DNA of 64,000 nucleotides, from contig NMRA01000198.1 of NCBI GenBank assembly GCA_002633005.1, positions 484,268 through 548,267 on the forward strand, read 5' to 3'. The notes beneath the pieces are model-generated. The model did not search any database. It worked only from the letters and a program-made list of their open reading frames with translations, and was not told the origin of the DNA. Numbering within the stretch: position 1 is the stretch's first letter; every line of letters begins with the position of its first letter. This DNA comes from Phoronis australis (Eukaryota; Phoronida; Phoronidae). Both the position numbers and the translations under genes were made by a program. Below, piece after piece: positions 12,801-23,600 of this stretch.

Positions 12801-15800
12801 CAGCATTTTTTTCTTTTCTGGCTGAGTACCCGTGATGCTGTTTCGGTATACAAAGTTTTTATTCCTAGTATTGTGTATGAGGTGGAATATTCTTTTTGTA
12901 CTATGATAACTACTATGAACGTGCCTTCTGTCTAAAGTTAACTATTGATTTAGACCAGATAACATTATTTAACTTTTGTCATCCTTCTCTGATTATGAGT
13001 GATTTCTGGACTTAACCAAATCTGACAGCTCATAGCTGAGCCTGAATTGGTCTTAGCAATACCAAAACTCAGTGAACCACTGAGTGAGGATTAAGCTAAG
13101 AGCAGTTTCATAATGGTAATGAGAGATTAGTTTTCTTGACAGAAGGCCGGTTTTTAGCAGCTTTTTGATGTCATAGAAGGATTGTGTGATCTGATCCCCT
13201 GTAGTCTTGTTTGATATTGAGTGACTGAATCTGCCATGTCCCAGGGGCATTCTATGAGCAATGAAAGGTTATTTCAGTCCAAGGTGAAGGGGATATAGTA
13301 ATAGCATTAAAACTCAAGAGGCTTTTCTCTAGGGAATTTGGCTAAACTTTCAAAAATACTTGATAACAGAGTGCTGTATCGCATATTGCAAGCATTTAGC
13401 GACTTGACTGTAATGTCCTGAATTTTGGGTCATTCTTAATTTTCAGGCATTCAAGTTTTTGCACAACTCCTACATTTTTCAGGTGATTTCAACCAAACTT
13501 TCAAAGAAAATACGGCTACAAAATGCTGTGGGGCATGTTGCCTGCATTTTGAAATTCAGCTGTGTTTTCTTGAATTTTGGCATGTTCTCAAGAGTACATA
13601 TTTGTTCACCAAAACATGCACCAAGGTCGCTTCAGGACTGGAAAATGTGCAACCTCAGTGTAAAATATGGGGACCAAGATCAACCCCAAGTGAAAACGTA
13701 TGAATTAGAAATACAACTACTGAAACGAAGCATTTTTATTTGTCCAAAATGCTGTAGCTTAGGACAGCAGTGTTTTTCTAGTAATTAACAGTTGGGGGAT
13801 CAAAGAAAGCTTCACTTTTGTTCTTGCCACTGTGAAAATTGCACCCTCTGTGCTTGATTTCCGCACATCGTTGTGGGGTAATGCTCTTCTGTGTGCAACT
13901 CCTGCAGAAGCTTTGGCCGGGATATCGCTGTCTGCTACTGCTTGTCAAACAAAACAAAATCTGCATTTGGAAAAAATCGAATGCTTTTCTAGCATACCGC
14001 AGGACTGCTCATCAGTTTATGTTTGTTTGCATCAAACCGGTTGTTGTATGACGAGTAAATGAAGTAAAAATAAATCTAAATCCCATAGTAGACTTCTTGC
14101 TATCTGCTTGACCCTATGAGTATATTTTTCAGTGGCGGCGCTCAAGTTGAACGACCCCCTACAGGAGCTGTTTCTGGCTGACAATGGCCTCATGCCATCG
14201 GACGCCATCCAACTGGGCAACTTACTCAAGTTCAATCACAAGCTATATCTGCTTGATCTCAGGAATAACCATTTACAGGTAGGTCAAGGTGTCCACTACT
14301 TTGACATTAACCTTTAGTTGTAGATGAATAGTAATGGTGGAAGGAGATTATGTTCCATTTGTTTTTTGCGTAATAAGTTAACGTGATACCGGGGCACTCT
14401 GTTGACAACCGAGTCAAAAAATTACGCGGAGGTCTTGGAAATCATTTCCAGCGGATACCCTCGTTTGTTTGATGGAGTTATTATTTATCAGAATGATGAT
14501 TTATTTTCTTTAGTGATAATGCCAACTTACAGGGAGGCTAATAATGGTTTTAATTTCTTTTGTTAATTCATATCTATCTCCAAACCATTCCTGAATTTTC
14601 CCATTACAGTGATCCTGGTTGGGCTGTCCCAAACTGTTCAAAGTCGAATCTATGAATGAAGTAGTATTTCTAAGGCAAAAATGAGAAAAGCTAAACTTCA
14701 GGAGCATATCATTGTCTGAATTGTTCAAAGTTAACTGATGGTTTCTACCATTTTCATGGCTGAGACTGGCATACATTTAACACTTAGTCCTGCCTCCCGT
14801 TTAGTAACGCTAGGACCTCTCTAAAAAGCAAGACTTCGCGAGATTACGCGAGATATTGCCGTGCATTTTAAATGAGAACACGTGACTTTGACTAGGTTTT
14901 AGCTAGGTCCTAGCGTCTACTGAACGTACGCCCGGTCTCCTCCATTAGAAAAAGTGAAGTGTGAACCTCAGCAGCAATGGTAATATACCACTCATCTATT
15001 TACTTAGTGCTTTACTCTATTGCACTGTATTACAATGCAATGAGATACAACCTTGTGTTGTGCAATTTGCAAATTATGAGGCATGGAATACATTCCAATA
15101 ATGGCTACTTATTTAAAAGGATACTTAACCTGGTTCTGGCCAGTTAACAGTTATTAGCTATAAACGACTTTCCCACCCAACTGTCTTAAATAAAACAATG
15201 GTCTGTAACCTTCCACAACCCTCAAAAGTGTGGAGCAAATTTTGAAAACTTTGTTACAAAGTTGGCTAAACGGGCAAGCATGACCTACGCTTTAGGCGAA
15301 ATAACGACAACTTATGGAAAAGGCCACCCACCAAGAACCACTCAGCTGGTATGGCAATGGTGCATGAACAGGGCACAGGATGAGGATTGATTGAAGTTGG
15401 CATAACAGGGTTAAATATCCTTTTAAGGAAAAGAAATTGGCACTTACTAACAATCCGAAAACATCTGAATGGTGAGATTTGAAGCTGTCAATCATGTGCT
15501 AATAAATCCTTGTATTCGTCTGCAGGACGTTGGCCTATCTCACTTGTGCGACGGACTGTTTGAACAGAACCTTGACACGGGTCTCAATACCTTAGTGCTG
15601 TGGAACAATCAGATCACCTTTCAGGGCATGACCTCACTGGCCAGGGCATTGGTAAGGGGTTAGGCATAGGAGGATTGATTTGGTTGCTCGTAGTTCACCA
15701 GAGAAGGCACAGGTTGTAAGGGGTTAGGTATTGGAAGATTGATTTGGTTGCTTGTAGTTCACCAGAGAAGGCATAGGTTGTTCAGTAGTTTTCAACAAAT

Positions 15801-18800
15801 CTGACAGATGTTTTTACTTTGAAAGACTTCAAAATTTTGTTGCAGAAAATTTGGTTGGTTTGCAATTTAGTTAGAACTGTTATTTTTGTTCTGGTTACTT
15901 TCTTGTTTTTGCCATATTGCTGGCAAAGTTGTGAAAATAAAGTAATACTGTATAGCACCTGATGTTAACCTTCTTAATTGCTGAACAACATAAAGATGTC
16001 TGTTTTTAATTTTTTATATTTATATTTATATTTTAGTTAATTATCTCGTCTTAATTTCTTTATCTTCTATTTATCATATTTTATTTTTATTTTGCTTCAT
16101 CAGTCTTTCCGTGTTAATTTCTTATTCTTGCTTATTACTTAAATTTGTCTTTCATTTTGTAATTCTGTTTTTGTCTTACTATCTGTTTATTTTTTACTGA
16201 GGGCCCCCATGGAAAGCAGTGTGAACTGATGGGGCTACCCTCATTGAAAATATTACATTAATAAATAAATAGTTCATTTCATACAACATTAAATTCCACA
16301 AAGTCACAGCCAATAGCAAACATCTGACATTCAATTCTTTATCATTATGAAAGCACAAAAGTGACTTTCCCTTGGCCCAGTTTCTAATTCTGGCGTGCAA
16401 GAGGGACCAAGTTCAAAAAGATTGCATGCAATTTCTTTTATTCACAAACATTTTTCAAATGTTATAAGTAAGAACTGTTTGTCTTCTTACACACCATATG
16501 TTGGTCAAATCACGGGAACTAGTTAAATCTGAAAAGACGTAGTTACATTTCGTGTGATGTAACCAACATATGGCTTGTAAGAAGACTAATAATTCTTATA
16601 CCATATCAATGCTCAGATTTATGACAATTATATACATTTTTGGATATTCAACTTTTGCAATCAAATCAGAGAGTAGGTAGCTTAAGTATGTGTACACTGT
16701 GCCCCCTAGTGTTCTACCAAGAGTCTACAAACGCTGAACCTAGGACACAACCACATCACCAATGAAGGTGTGTTTAAACTCAAGGACGGGCTGCTGGGCA
16801 ACGCCTCACTGCTGAGGATAGGCTTGCAGGGCTGCCGTTTGTCTTGCGAAGGTATGGTAGACTCTGGCAAACTGTGGAATAGATAAAGTTTTACCTTCAC
16901 TTCATTGGTAAATTTGTGAGAAGCTGTGACACTGGTACAGTCTGTCTATGCTATATTATGTCGGCAGTTGCAACTGTTGTATAGGGATGGAAAGTGATTA
17001 TGTCAGACCCCTACCAAGTACTCTAAATTGCACACAGACAATATGGTGGTGGCCCATTCCCTTGTACTCGCACATTTCTTCAAAGCAACAAAATTCAACA
17101 AGACTAATTTTTTAAAGCCTGAAACTTGTGTCAAAGCATCTGTGAACAATAGGGATTAACATATTGATCACGTGTTATGAAAGAGAGTTTAACGGGCAAT
17201 TTTCCATTTACAACTTTTAACGTGATGTAATTTCCCATAGATAAGTGGCAAGGATTAGAACCAAGATGGTGAAATGTCTTTGACTAACCCAATGAGGTGA
17301 TGATGAACTTGTCGTCCCTATTAGCTTTGAAAATTGTCTTTAATTGTGAAGTTGTATGATTAAAAATTGGAATATGAAGTTTCAAGTGTATTTTAGATTA
17401 ATCTGGCAAAACTGTCCAATCTGTTTCAGGTTATAACCCTGGAATTTTAAACCAAGTTTCTATTTTCTTGTTAAAATTACAACTCTGGAATAATGAAGGA
17501 AGTAGACTGCTCTTGGTCTAGTAAACATGTACTGGACACAATGCCTGGTCCAGTCACATGTCATATTGTAAAGAGAAACGTTTTTTAGTCTGCCTGTTTT
17601 GTCAGCATTTTCTAATCAACTGGTGACGTTATCATTTTGAAATCTGTCTGCTGTTGAAAACCATGAGCGTCTTATTCCGGCTGTTTGAAGCGTTATGCCA
17701 TTGCATTCATTAAAGACTGTAAATTGTCTGAGATTAGTACTTCGACATCTAGTCACTGTCTTCTGTCATTCACTTGATTTGACTTCAGCTGCCATCGCCT
17801 TGGCCGAGTTCATAGCAGATAGTCAGCGACTGCTAAGGATTGATTTACGAGACAATGACATCAAAACAGCAGGTCTGATGGCCCTGGCCCAGGGCCTTCG
17901 CCACAGCAAGACAATGACTCGTCTCGACTTAGATAAAAATGCTAAAAAGGAGAACGTAAGTTTGAAGTCAAGCAAGGATTTTCGTGCAGCGTGTTTGTTA
18001 CCATGGTTTTGTCCGTGACAGTCTTGCTAAATGTCTTAATTTGAAGATTGGCATATATCGTTGTGTACTATTTCAAGAGAAAAGTTGCTCAAATTCCAGC
18101 TTTCTAAACTTCTGAATAGCCTGTCCATTCTATTGCTCTTTGTGGTTTGAATTTGCCTTTACTGCATCCTGACACGTTGAAGTGTACGAGCAGGGACATT
18201 ACTGGTATTTTGAAATAGAGGCTTATGAGGGAAGGTTTTTCCTCCAACTTTTTCTCTTTGATGATCGACCATCCCTGTGCATAAATCTGTGTAAATCAGT
18301 CCCTTATGTCTTAGTACAAATACGACTCGTGCAAAGTGGTTGCTGAACAGTTCTGTGACCGGTAAGGTTCATCATGGGACGAGCTAAATGATTAGTGATA
18401 CCTTGACAACTTTGTTAAGAAACTCAGCAGTAGTCACTTATTGGGGTCCCACATTTTGAAAACCAGTTTGTTACCCGTTATTCAGTGGAAAAAAAACTGG
18501 TGACTGGTCCTCAAATTGGGAGACCCCTGTGAGTGACTATTGCGGGAAACTCTATGACCGGAACAATGATGATTACGTCATTAATATCATAGAAAAACTG
18601 TCAAGGTATCGTTAATGTTGTGTTGTGATATTTGAAGTTCTACAAGGCAAAAGTATATTAGTTCACCAGGACGTGTTGAATTTCTTCTCACGATATCAGT
18701 AATTGTTCTTTTCCCACGTGGGTCATAAAGGAATATTAAGTCATCTTCTGTCATTCTGCAGGGTGTCAAGGATTATGCCGAGCAACAGAGAACAATGCAG

Positions 18801-20643
18801 AGTGAAATATATGCCGTCTTGGAAAGGAATCGACTGGGTGTGCTTAACAAACCGGGGGTGTCTGACAAAAGCCAGCCAGGCAATCTTCCGAAGGTGGCAG
18901 ACATTCCACCAGAGGTGCTAGCTGAAACTGCAAGTGCTGTGAAAGTTGTTCCAGAGGAGGCAGCACCATCTGACAGAGATGCTGCCCACCAGCAACTGCA
19001 TTTGTCGATTCCTCCGTTGTACTGTCCACAGTCGACACTCGAGTCTCCGGCGTGTGATTTGGCATCTCCACCAAGTTATCCAGAGTTAGCTGCCGACAGT
19101 CCAGAGATTCAGACTTTCCCAAAGAGTGCCATACCAGATCCCCCGAAAGTGCCGCCGCCTCCGCCATTTCCGCAAAAGAAACGCAAGTTATTCACAGTCA
19201 AACGTGTCACGCTGCCGTCTTCGGAGAACTCCAGCGGCGGTGATGGTAAAGAGAAGTCGTTGATTGACCATATTGTGCAGTTCTCTAGCTCTCGCCAAAA
19301 AGTGACCATCGTAAAGAACAACGAGGAGGATGTGGAGAAAACCCCCAATTTGCAGACTGCTCCAACAGCATCAAATGAAACGCCAGAGGTTAATGACTCA
19401 GTTCATAGCAATGTGGATAACCATGCAGATGTCACGGAGCAGATTATGGCTCCTTCAAACTTTGAAAATGGTGCTATCAGTGGTAAGGCTTGTGTGGAGG
19501 GGCAGACCATGCCAACGGTGACTGAGAGTGTAATTCCATTAGACACTGACCTTGAGAATTGTGCTTGGAACTCTGCTGGACAGAGCGACTCGACTTGTGA
19601 TGAGGTAGCTAATGCACTTTGTGTTCACTGTGATACGACGAAGTCAAATATTTCCGAAAGTCCAGACTCAGGTTTTCAAGAGGAGGCAGAGTGCAATGCT
19701 GTATTGAACACGACAGATACATTAAGAGAGAGCGTCCGGATGTATGTTGAAGGAATCTTGGAAACCGCGTTAGCTAAATTCCAAAATGAGTCTAAGCTCA
19801 GTGATAGTCCATTAGATGAGTCCAAAGTAAGACTACAGTATGTAGATTCTGGCACACTAAATATAAGTGATAGTGATGCTGCCAGATCTGGTGTGTCGAA
19901 TGTCAATGAGCCTATCTTGACTGTTGAGGAAAGTCAATCATCTGTAACTCAAGGTCACTCGATTGTGACTCGTGGTCACTCGAGCGTGCAGATTTTACAA
20001 GTGAATGGTGATTTATCAAGTGACAATGTAGCACAAATTATTCCAAAGTTATCTAGTCCAAGTGATCATTCACCAGAACCAAATATTACCCTAGCACCAA
20101 ATGTGATAAGTAATGTAAGCCTAGACTTGGAACCAGGCAGGAGTTTTAACGAGACTTCGTCATTGGATAGCACGGAGCTACCAGACACAATGGATATTGA
20201 AAACACAAACAGTTCTGTTGAAGTCCCGGAATTTCACAGTGATCTATCGCTGCTCAACATGACAGAGGAACTGGAACATGCAATGGAGAGCCCTGGAACA
20301 GGTCTGTTGGGTTTTTAAAGGTCAAAGCGATCATTGGTGTAAACTGGCATTCACAGAACTTATAGTTTGTTTAATCTTGTGCACGTAGAAAGTGCTGCCT
20401 CTTGAGTTAATATTGTGAACTAGACTTGTATGCTTCTCGCCGTTGTTTAAGTTTTGGGGAAATGACACTGAGTTATCCATTATTAATTCTTGCTAATTTG
20501 CAACTCGTACTTGCCTACTTCATCTGGGAATTTTTTTATTTCCAGAGCGAATGAATTTGAGTGAGGCAGACGAGTTTGAGAGAGAGCTGGACGAGATGCT
20601 GGCCTCAGTCAAGTCAGGGGTGCTTCTTCCTCAACTGCAGTGA
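3808..20643 (+). CDS. PPP1R37: PPP1R37: protein phosphatase 1 regulatory subunit 37 (LRR protein), ten coding exons, 5' end missing
   Basis: The joined exons are 3808-3853, 10826-10926, 11299-11418, 12606-12756, 14133-14278, 15526-15651, 16710-16851, 17789-17955, 18762-20301 and 20546-20643. They keep one frame of 878 codons plus TGA, and all introns are GT-AG. The first half is a ladder of RI-type leucine-rich repeats that follows vertebrate PPP1R37 almost block by block; examples are LKGERLD, MIEYYES, LSGRPLM, LGNLLKFN, LVLWNNQ, LNLGHN and LAEFIADS. The second half is a long, low-complexity, Ser/Glu/Pro-rich tail that is probably disordered. The family binds PP1 and inhibits its phosphatase activity. 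The N-terminal region that carries the RVxF-type PP1 docking site in vertebrates is not seen here and must lie in exon(s) upstream, so the start is unknown. The total is already longer than the roughly 690-residue human protein, because of the tail. Orthology is well supported. Confidence 0.93.
5730..5973. mobile_element. Short inverted-repeat element, family CTCACCAA (copy 1)
   Basis: The left end has tagtaaaacctcaccaattt and the right end has cttggtgagatttcac, which are inverted copies. The interior includes gagaaaataaaatttcact. Diverged copies with the same ends and interior lie at 30076-30308 and 38011-38254. About 240 bp with no coding capacity suggests a MITE. Confidence 0.7.
7770..7889. 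mobile_element. Palindromic MITE, family TTTTGAGAACCAG (copy 1)
   Basis: About 50-bp arms face each other: left tctgatataacgtgcccata then ttttgagaaccagttt, right aaactggttctcaaaatc then tgggcacgtcatatcaga. The centre is about 20 bp. Related copies lie at 18432-18541, 32142-32210 and 60196-60285. Confidence 0.8.
9805..10290 (+). repeat. Dispersed repeat, family D (copy 1)
   Basis: It shares an ordered series of motifs with copies at 44010-44470 and 50495-50840 on the plus strand, and an inverted copy at about 23365-23560. The series is tttctgaaagta, agtaaaatttagcaaaaa, tttgatagcc..cat, caaaagtggaa and catttctgagatatgat. No ends or coding frame were recognised. Confidence 0.65.
10826..10926 (+). 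CDS. PPP1R37: PPP1R37 exon b (first LRR)
   Basis: The exon lies between ttctcag and gtaagc. It encodes GERLDHRHIEALEEVF and FKVLDLEATHLDDE, which match the first repeat of vertebrate PPP1R37 (EALEEVFKRLQFKVVDLE). It sits 7 kb from the previous visible exon. Confidence 0.93.
11299..11418 (+). CDS. PPP1R37: PPP1R37 exon c (LRR)
   Basis: This 40-codon exon follows tttgtag and ends at gttagt. It encodes GAIALFEMIEYYESG, then a repeat with LAFNRNIGIRGW, the counterpart of ISFNKHIGTRGW in human PPP1R37. Confidence 0.93.
11601..12110 (+). repeat. 76-bp minisatellite, six copies plus a decayed seventh
   Basis: Copies begin at 11601, 11677, 11753, 11829, 11905 and 11981, exactly 76 bp apart and nearly identical. 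The unit starts gtgttgtaattgtctaagat and ends agttcaactaaatta. A shortened, diverged seventh unit follows from 12057. It lies in the PPP1R37 intron after exon c. Confidence 0.95.
12606..12756 (+). CDS. PPP1R37: PPP1R37 exon d (LRR)
   Basis: The exon follows ctcattccag and ends at gtcagt, phase 0 in and phase 1 out. It encodes TPCLESLDVKNCVLND and LHMENCNLSGRPLMIL. The NLSGRPLM block is near-identical in vertebrates. Confidence 0.94.
14133..14278 (+). CDS. PPP1R37: PPP1R37 exon e (LRR)
   Basis: The exon follows ttttcag and ends at gtaggt. It encodes VAALKLNDPLQELFLADN, AIQLGNLLKFNHKL and LLDLRNNHLQ, two repeats strongly conserved with human PPP1R37. Confidence 0.94.
14791..14939. mobile_element. 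Short TIR element, family GTTCAGTA-CGCTAGGACC (copy 1)
   Basis: The ends gtttagtaacgctaggacct and aggtcctagcgtctactgaa are inverted. The interior contains cttcgcgagattacgcgaga. A second copy, about 90% identical by eye, is at 39221-39380. Homology between copies extends a few bases beyond the inverted ends (tgcctccc and ggtctc). Confidence 0.8.
15526..15651 (+). CDS. PPP1R37: PPP1R37 exon f (LRR)
   Basis: This 42-codon exon follows cgtctgcag and ends at gtaagg. It encodes DVGLSHLCDGLFEQ, LNTLVLWNNQITFQGM and SLARAL. The donor lies inside a 64-bp tandem duplication, so a second GTAAGG copy follows at 15716. Confidence 0.94.
15652..15779 (+). repeat. 64-bp tandem duplication that duplicates a splice donor
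   Basis: Two near-identical units start gtaaggggttagg at 15652 and 15716 and end at aggtt. The first unit begins exactly at the exon f donor of PPP1R37, so the intronic half of the donor exists twice. Confidence 0.85.
15990..16275 (+). mobile_element. 3' tail of a CR1/L2-like LINE (5'-truncated)
   Basis: A long T-rich run is followed by gagggcccccatggaaagca, then a mirrored atggggctaccctc, and an ataaataaat tail. This order (T-rich 3' UTR, small hairpin at the ccccat/atgggg pair, short 3' repeat) is typical of LINE 3' ends in marine invertebrates. No reverse transcriptase reading frame remains. Confidence 0.6.
16461..16603. mobile_element. Short TIR element (MITE-like)
   Basis: The arms gtcttcttacacaccatatg and catatggcttgtaagaagac are inverted over about 24 bp. 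Weaker pairing extends outward to ttataag and cttata, about 95 bp core. It lies in the intron before PPP1R37 exon g. I saw no second copy in the window. Confidence 0.7.
16710..16851 (+). CDS. PPP1R37: PPP1R37 exon g (LRR)
   Basis: The exon follows gccccctag and ends at gtatgg, phase 0 in and phase 1 out. It encodes SLQTLNLGHNHITNEGV and LLRIGLQGCRLSCEG, which align with SLETLNLGHN and LRLGLASTKLTCEG of the human protein. Confidence 0.93.
17789..17955 (+). CDS. PPP1R37: PPP1R37 exon h (last LRR)
   Basis: The exon follows tgacttcag and ends at gtaagt. It encodes AIALAEFIADSQRLLRIDL, RDNDIKTAGLMALAQ and TRLDLDKNAKKEN, the end of the leucine-rich domain and the basic linker seen in PPP1R37. Confidence 0.94.
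18432..18541. mobile_element. Palindromic MITE, family TTTTGAGAACCAG (copy 2)
   Basis: The left arm is tagtcacttattggggtccc then acattttgaaaaccagttt; the right arm mirrors it, ending gggagacccctgtgagtgac. The centre attcagtgga is shared with other copies. It lies in the PPP1R37 intron before exon i. Confidence 0.75.
18762..20301 (+). CDS. PPP1R37: PPP1R37 exon i (long disordered tail exon, 1540 nt)
   Basis: The acceptor is ttctgcag; the exon is read in frame from GVKDYAEQQRTMQSEI. It encodes about 513 residues rich in Ser, Glu, Asp and Pro. A proline run (PPPPPFPQKKRK) is followed by KLFTVKRVTLP, which resembles the KVFVVTRVESP segment of human PPP1R37. The reading frame also runs through to TAA at 20318. 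Splicing at ACAG|gtctgt (20301/20302) is preferred, because it joins in frame to 20546-20643, which has a matching phase and an acidic end. The unspliced form would end in GLLGF. Confidence 0.88.
20546..20643 (+). CDS. PPP1R37: PPP1R37 exon j (last coding exon)
   Basis: The exon follows atttccag with phase 1 carried in. It reads ERMNLSEADEFERELDEML and ends LLPQLQ at TGA 20641-20643. Only 12 nt of 3' UTR follow before a donor TTTAG|gtgagt at 20656. Confidence 0.78.
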
Positions 20644-23600
20644 AAACTACTTTAGGTGAGTCTGTCTCAATGTACTAAGTCCGTCTAGTTTGTGGTCATG
20701 GAACCAGTCTGCTTTCAGCTAAACTCCATCTAGTATCTGGCCATGCAACCATTTTATTTCCAGACGTGTTACTTTTGACACAAAAATGACTTACTTTTAT
20801 TTTGTTGAGTCTTCATTAACTAAGATTTGTCCATAATTGTCAAGCAGCTTGGAAATCATTTCTGATCTTTAGTGTAAAGCACAAATTGGTATTTTATAGT
20901 GGTAATTTGTGAAGTCCAAAAGTCGGCATTTTCGACTTGAAAAATGGGTAGCTTTGTTTTTACTTCAGTTACCAAGGATGCCCATGTTAGTCTATCAAAG
21001 GGTTCTGTTCTCAAAGAGACGTTGGCGTTTGTCTTTTAACTTCAGCCAAAATTCATTAATCTGACTGCGTTTATTTTTTTGCTTTTCTCGAAATGTTCTG
21101 TCTTTTGTCTAGTTGAACGGACTACAGGTTTTTGTCTTTGACTTCCAGTTGTAGACTGATTTTCTTGAAACAGACTAAGTCTAACTTTTAGCTTAAAGTA
21201 AAGACAATGGACTCTTAAAAAAACAGGCCCAGGGCTTTTGTATTTGACCAGTTACAGTTATTGTGAATGTTGTGAATCATGCGACCTCATTTTGAGTTAT
21301 TGCGTTTTTTGCAGGTAATGGAGAGTACACTGAAGAGTCTGCTTGCATTACAGACGTATCACTCAGTTCGATGATCATCGTCACATGACCGTTGACTTTT
21401 GTCTCTGTAACCTAGATGGTGCTTGTCTTGAAATAGTAGTCTTTTGCTAATATTCTATTCACGGAGTATGTCATCGGAATAACGTTAGTAATAATGTAAC
21501 GCGTTTTTAATGAGTGTCAGCTTGACCAGTAATTTGTTTGAATGAAGATGTAAAAATTTTGGTAAAGAAAAAACATCACATTCCGTGTCATTGCTTTCTT
21601 CATAAATTTCATCAAAGAGATACTTTTTCTTCTGAAAAACGTGCAAAGATCTCGGAATTTGACACCTTCTTTCATCTCTAGGTCAATTTTTTGCCCATAA
21701 AATGACGTCCAAGTTGTGATGTGGCCGTGTTTGTCACAGATTTGTTTTAATTTTGAAATATTAAGTGATTTAAGCTTGTCTTTGAAAAGGAATTTAAATC
21801 TTGTTACTCGTGTGTTGTCAGCAGGCATTATTGTATAGAACTGCCTTTGCGACCTTTCTAAACTTGTTCCAAAGTTCACTTACAAAATCAAAGTTGACCG
21901 ACTATCTTTAAATCAGTATGCCAGAAATCATGAAGATATACCTAATGAAGGTTCCCTGCGCAGAAGAAAATGGGTAAACCGTCATGGCTTCTTCGTAGTT
22001 AATTTTAGTCCTGACAACACATCTGGAAATGTTATTGGGCAACAGTGGGTTATGTATTGTAGGATTCAACTGTCCAGGGTGTGCACCAGTCTTGTCAGGA
22101 CAAGTTATTATTAATACCCCGACACGACTAAACCTGTAACACTCTGCATTAAAATACACCACTTTTGGTAATATTTTGAGCATAAGCAGCAATGTAACGA
22201 AGCTTTAGGAATAAAAGCAAGGGGATAACCTTGGCTGGCACTTATTTTTGTCTCAACTTCAGCAATTTTTACTTATAATGACTTTCGATGTGTTGTGATG
22301 TCAATGGAGTGGTGTATCACATTTTGTGCTATTGTTATGAATGGGGGGAAGGCATGTATGTTAGTGCCTGAAAGTCATTATGCTTCGATTTCGTAAAATT
22401 ACTGCCAGTGAATTTTAGTTTATTGCGTTGTTTTCAGCAATAACCATGTGTCTGCTCTTCCTAATTCCACAGCTCACTGCTAGTCTGAGAAAGATGCAAA
22501 TTTACACCAACTTTATTGAAATGAGTGGTCTAATGAAGTAAAAGTTGATCAAAGGGTCAGAAGTTAAGTCATTCAATTTGATGTTTCAGTTTTATTCACT
22601 CAAATAAGTAGTCCACTACACAATGTTTCTGTTGACAAGTTCACAGACATGAGTGCGCTTTTGCTGTATTTGGCAGTAGTTTTCGTAGGAAAATGACCAA
22701 GATCTTCCATGCACTACTGTGGTTAATCTTCTGCTTTCTTGAGTTCTAATGAAATTTACCATTTTTGGAGAACTAAATGTGTATGACACTGTGACAATAA
22801 GGCCTAAAAACAAACATTTGGTTCAAGTCTGCTGCTGCATCATTTGTGAACTTGTTCATCATTGCTTAAAACGGCTTGTTCACATTATTTATTGCCAAAA
22901 TTTTTGCTAACCAAAAGGTTCAAAAATGCTTCCATCTTATTTTTAGGACTATGAATGAGTGGCACCAAAATGTGCGAGCTTCCAAAACCGTAGACTGGAA
23001 CCAAATATGCTTTTTTGCCTGATTACGAGTCGCATGCAGGTGTATTGACTAGTCTATTTTTTCTGACTGAATTTTCAAGGTATTTTCAAATTGATGGTTT
23101 ACAATTCCACCTGTGCTGTTGTTAAACAGTCTCGGGAATCGATGGGTTGCCAAAAAGTCAAATTTTTAGCTTCTGCTTGTAACTTAAAATGAAGGAAATC
23201 ATGGAAAACTGAATGTCCCTTGTGTCAACGCATTAACTTTTTAGGTACGTCATTGAACAACTATGCAAACTTTGCATTGTTCACACATAATAGCATCGCA
23301 TCAGTTTTTTTCCCTGCAGTTTATACCAATATCACGAAACACTGAAGTCTGTATTAAGGTGTTGTTTGACCCTAGGAAAAGGCACAAATTTGGCTAACTT
23401 TGAAACATTTTATCTCAGAGAAATAGCTGATCGGATTCATATGAGACTTTCAGATACTATGACTCATGCATTGTTCTTCAAAATGCTTTTGCGAATTGCT
23501 TTTAAAAATTTCCGTGTTAGCATGAGCCAAAATAGGACTTTTTGGAAAAGTGAAAAGTTGTATAAAATGTTTAACAAAATTACACTGTAGCTACAGAAAA

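Noticed and set aside
13330-13600. Diverged tandem pair (aaactttcaaa ... aatgctgt) in a PPP1R37 intron
   Set aside because: Similarity is low and patchy; boundaries cannot be set by eye.
22008-22110. Weak inverted pair around tcctgacaa
   Set aside because: Pairing is only about 9-10 bp and no second copy was seen.
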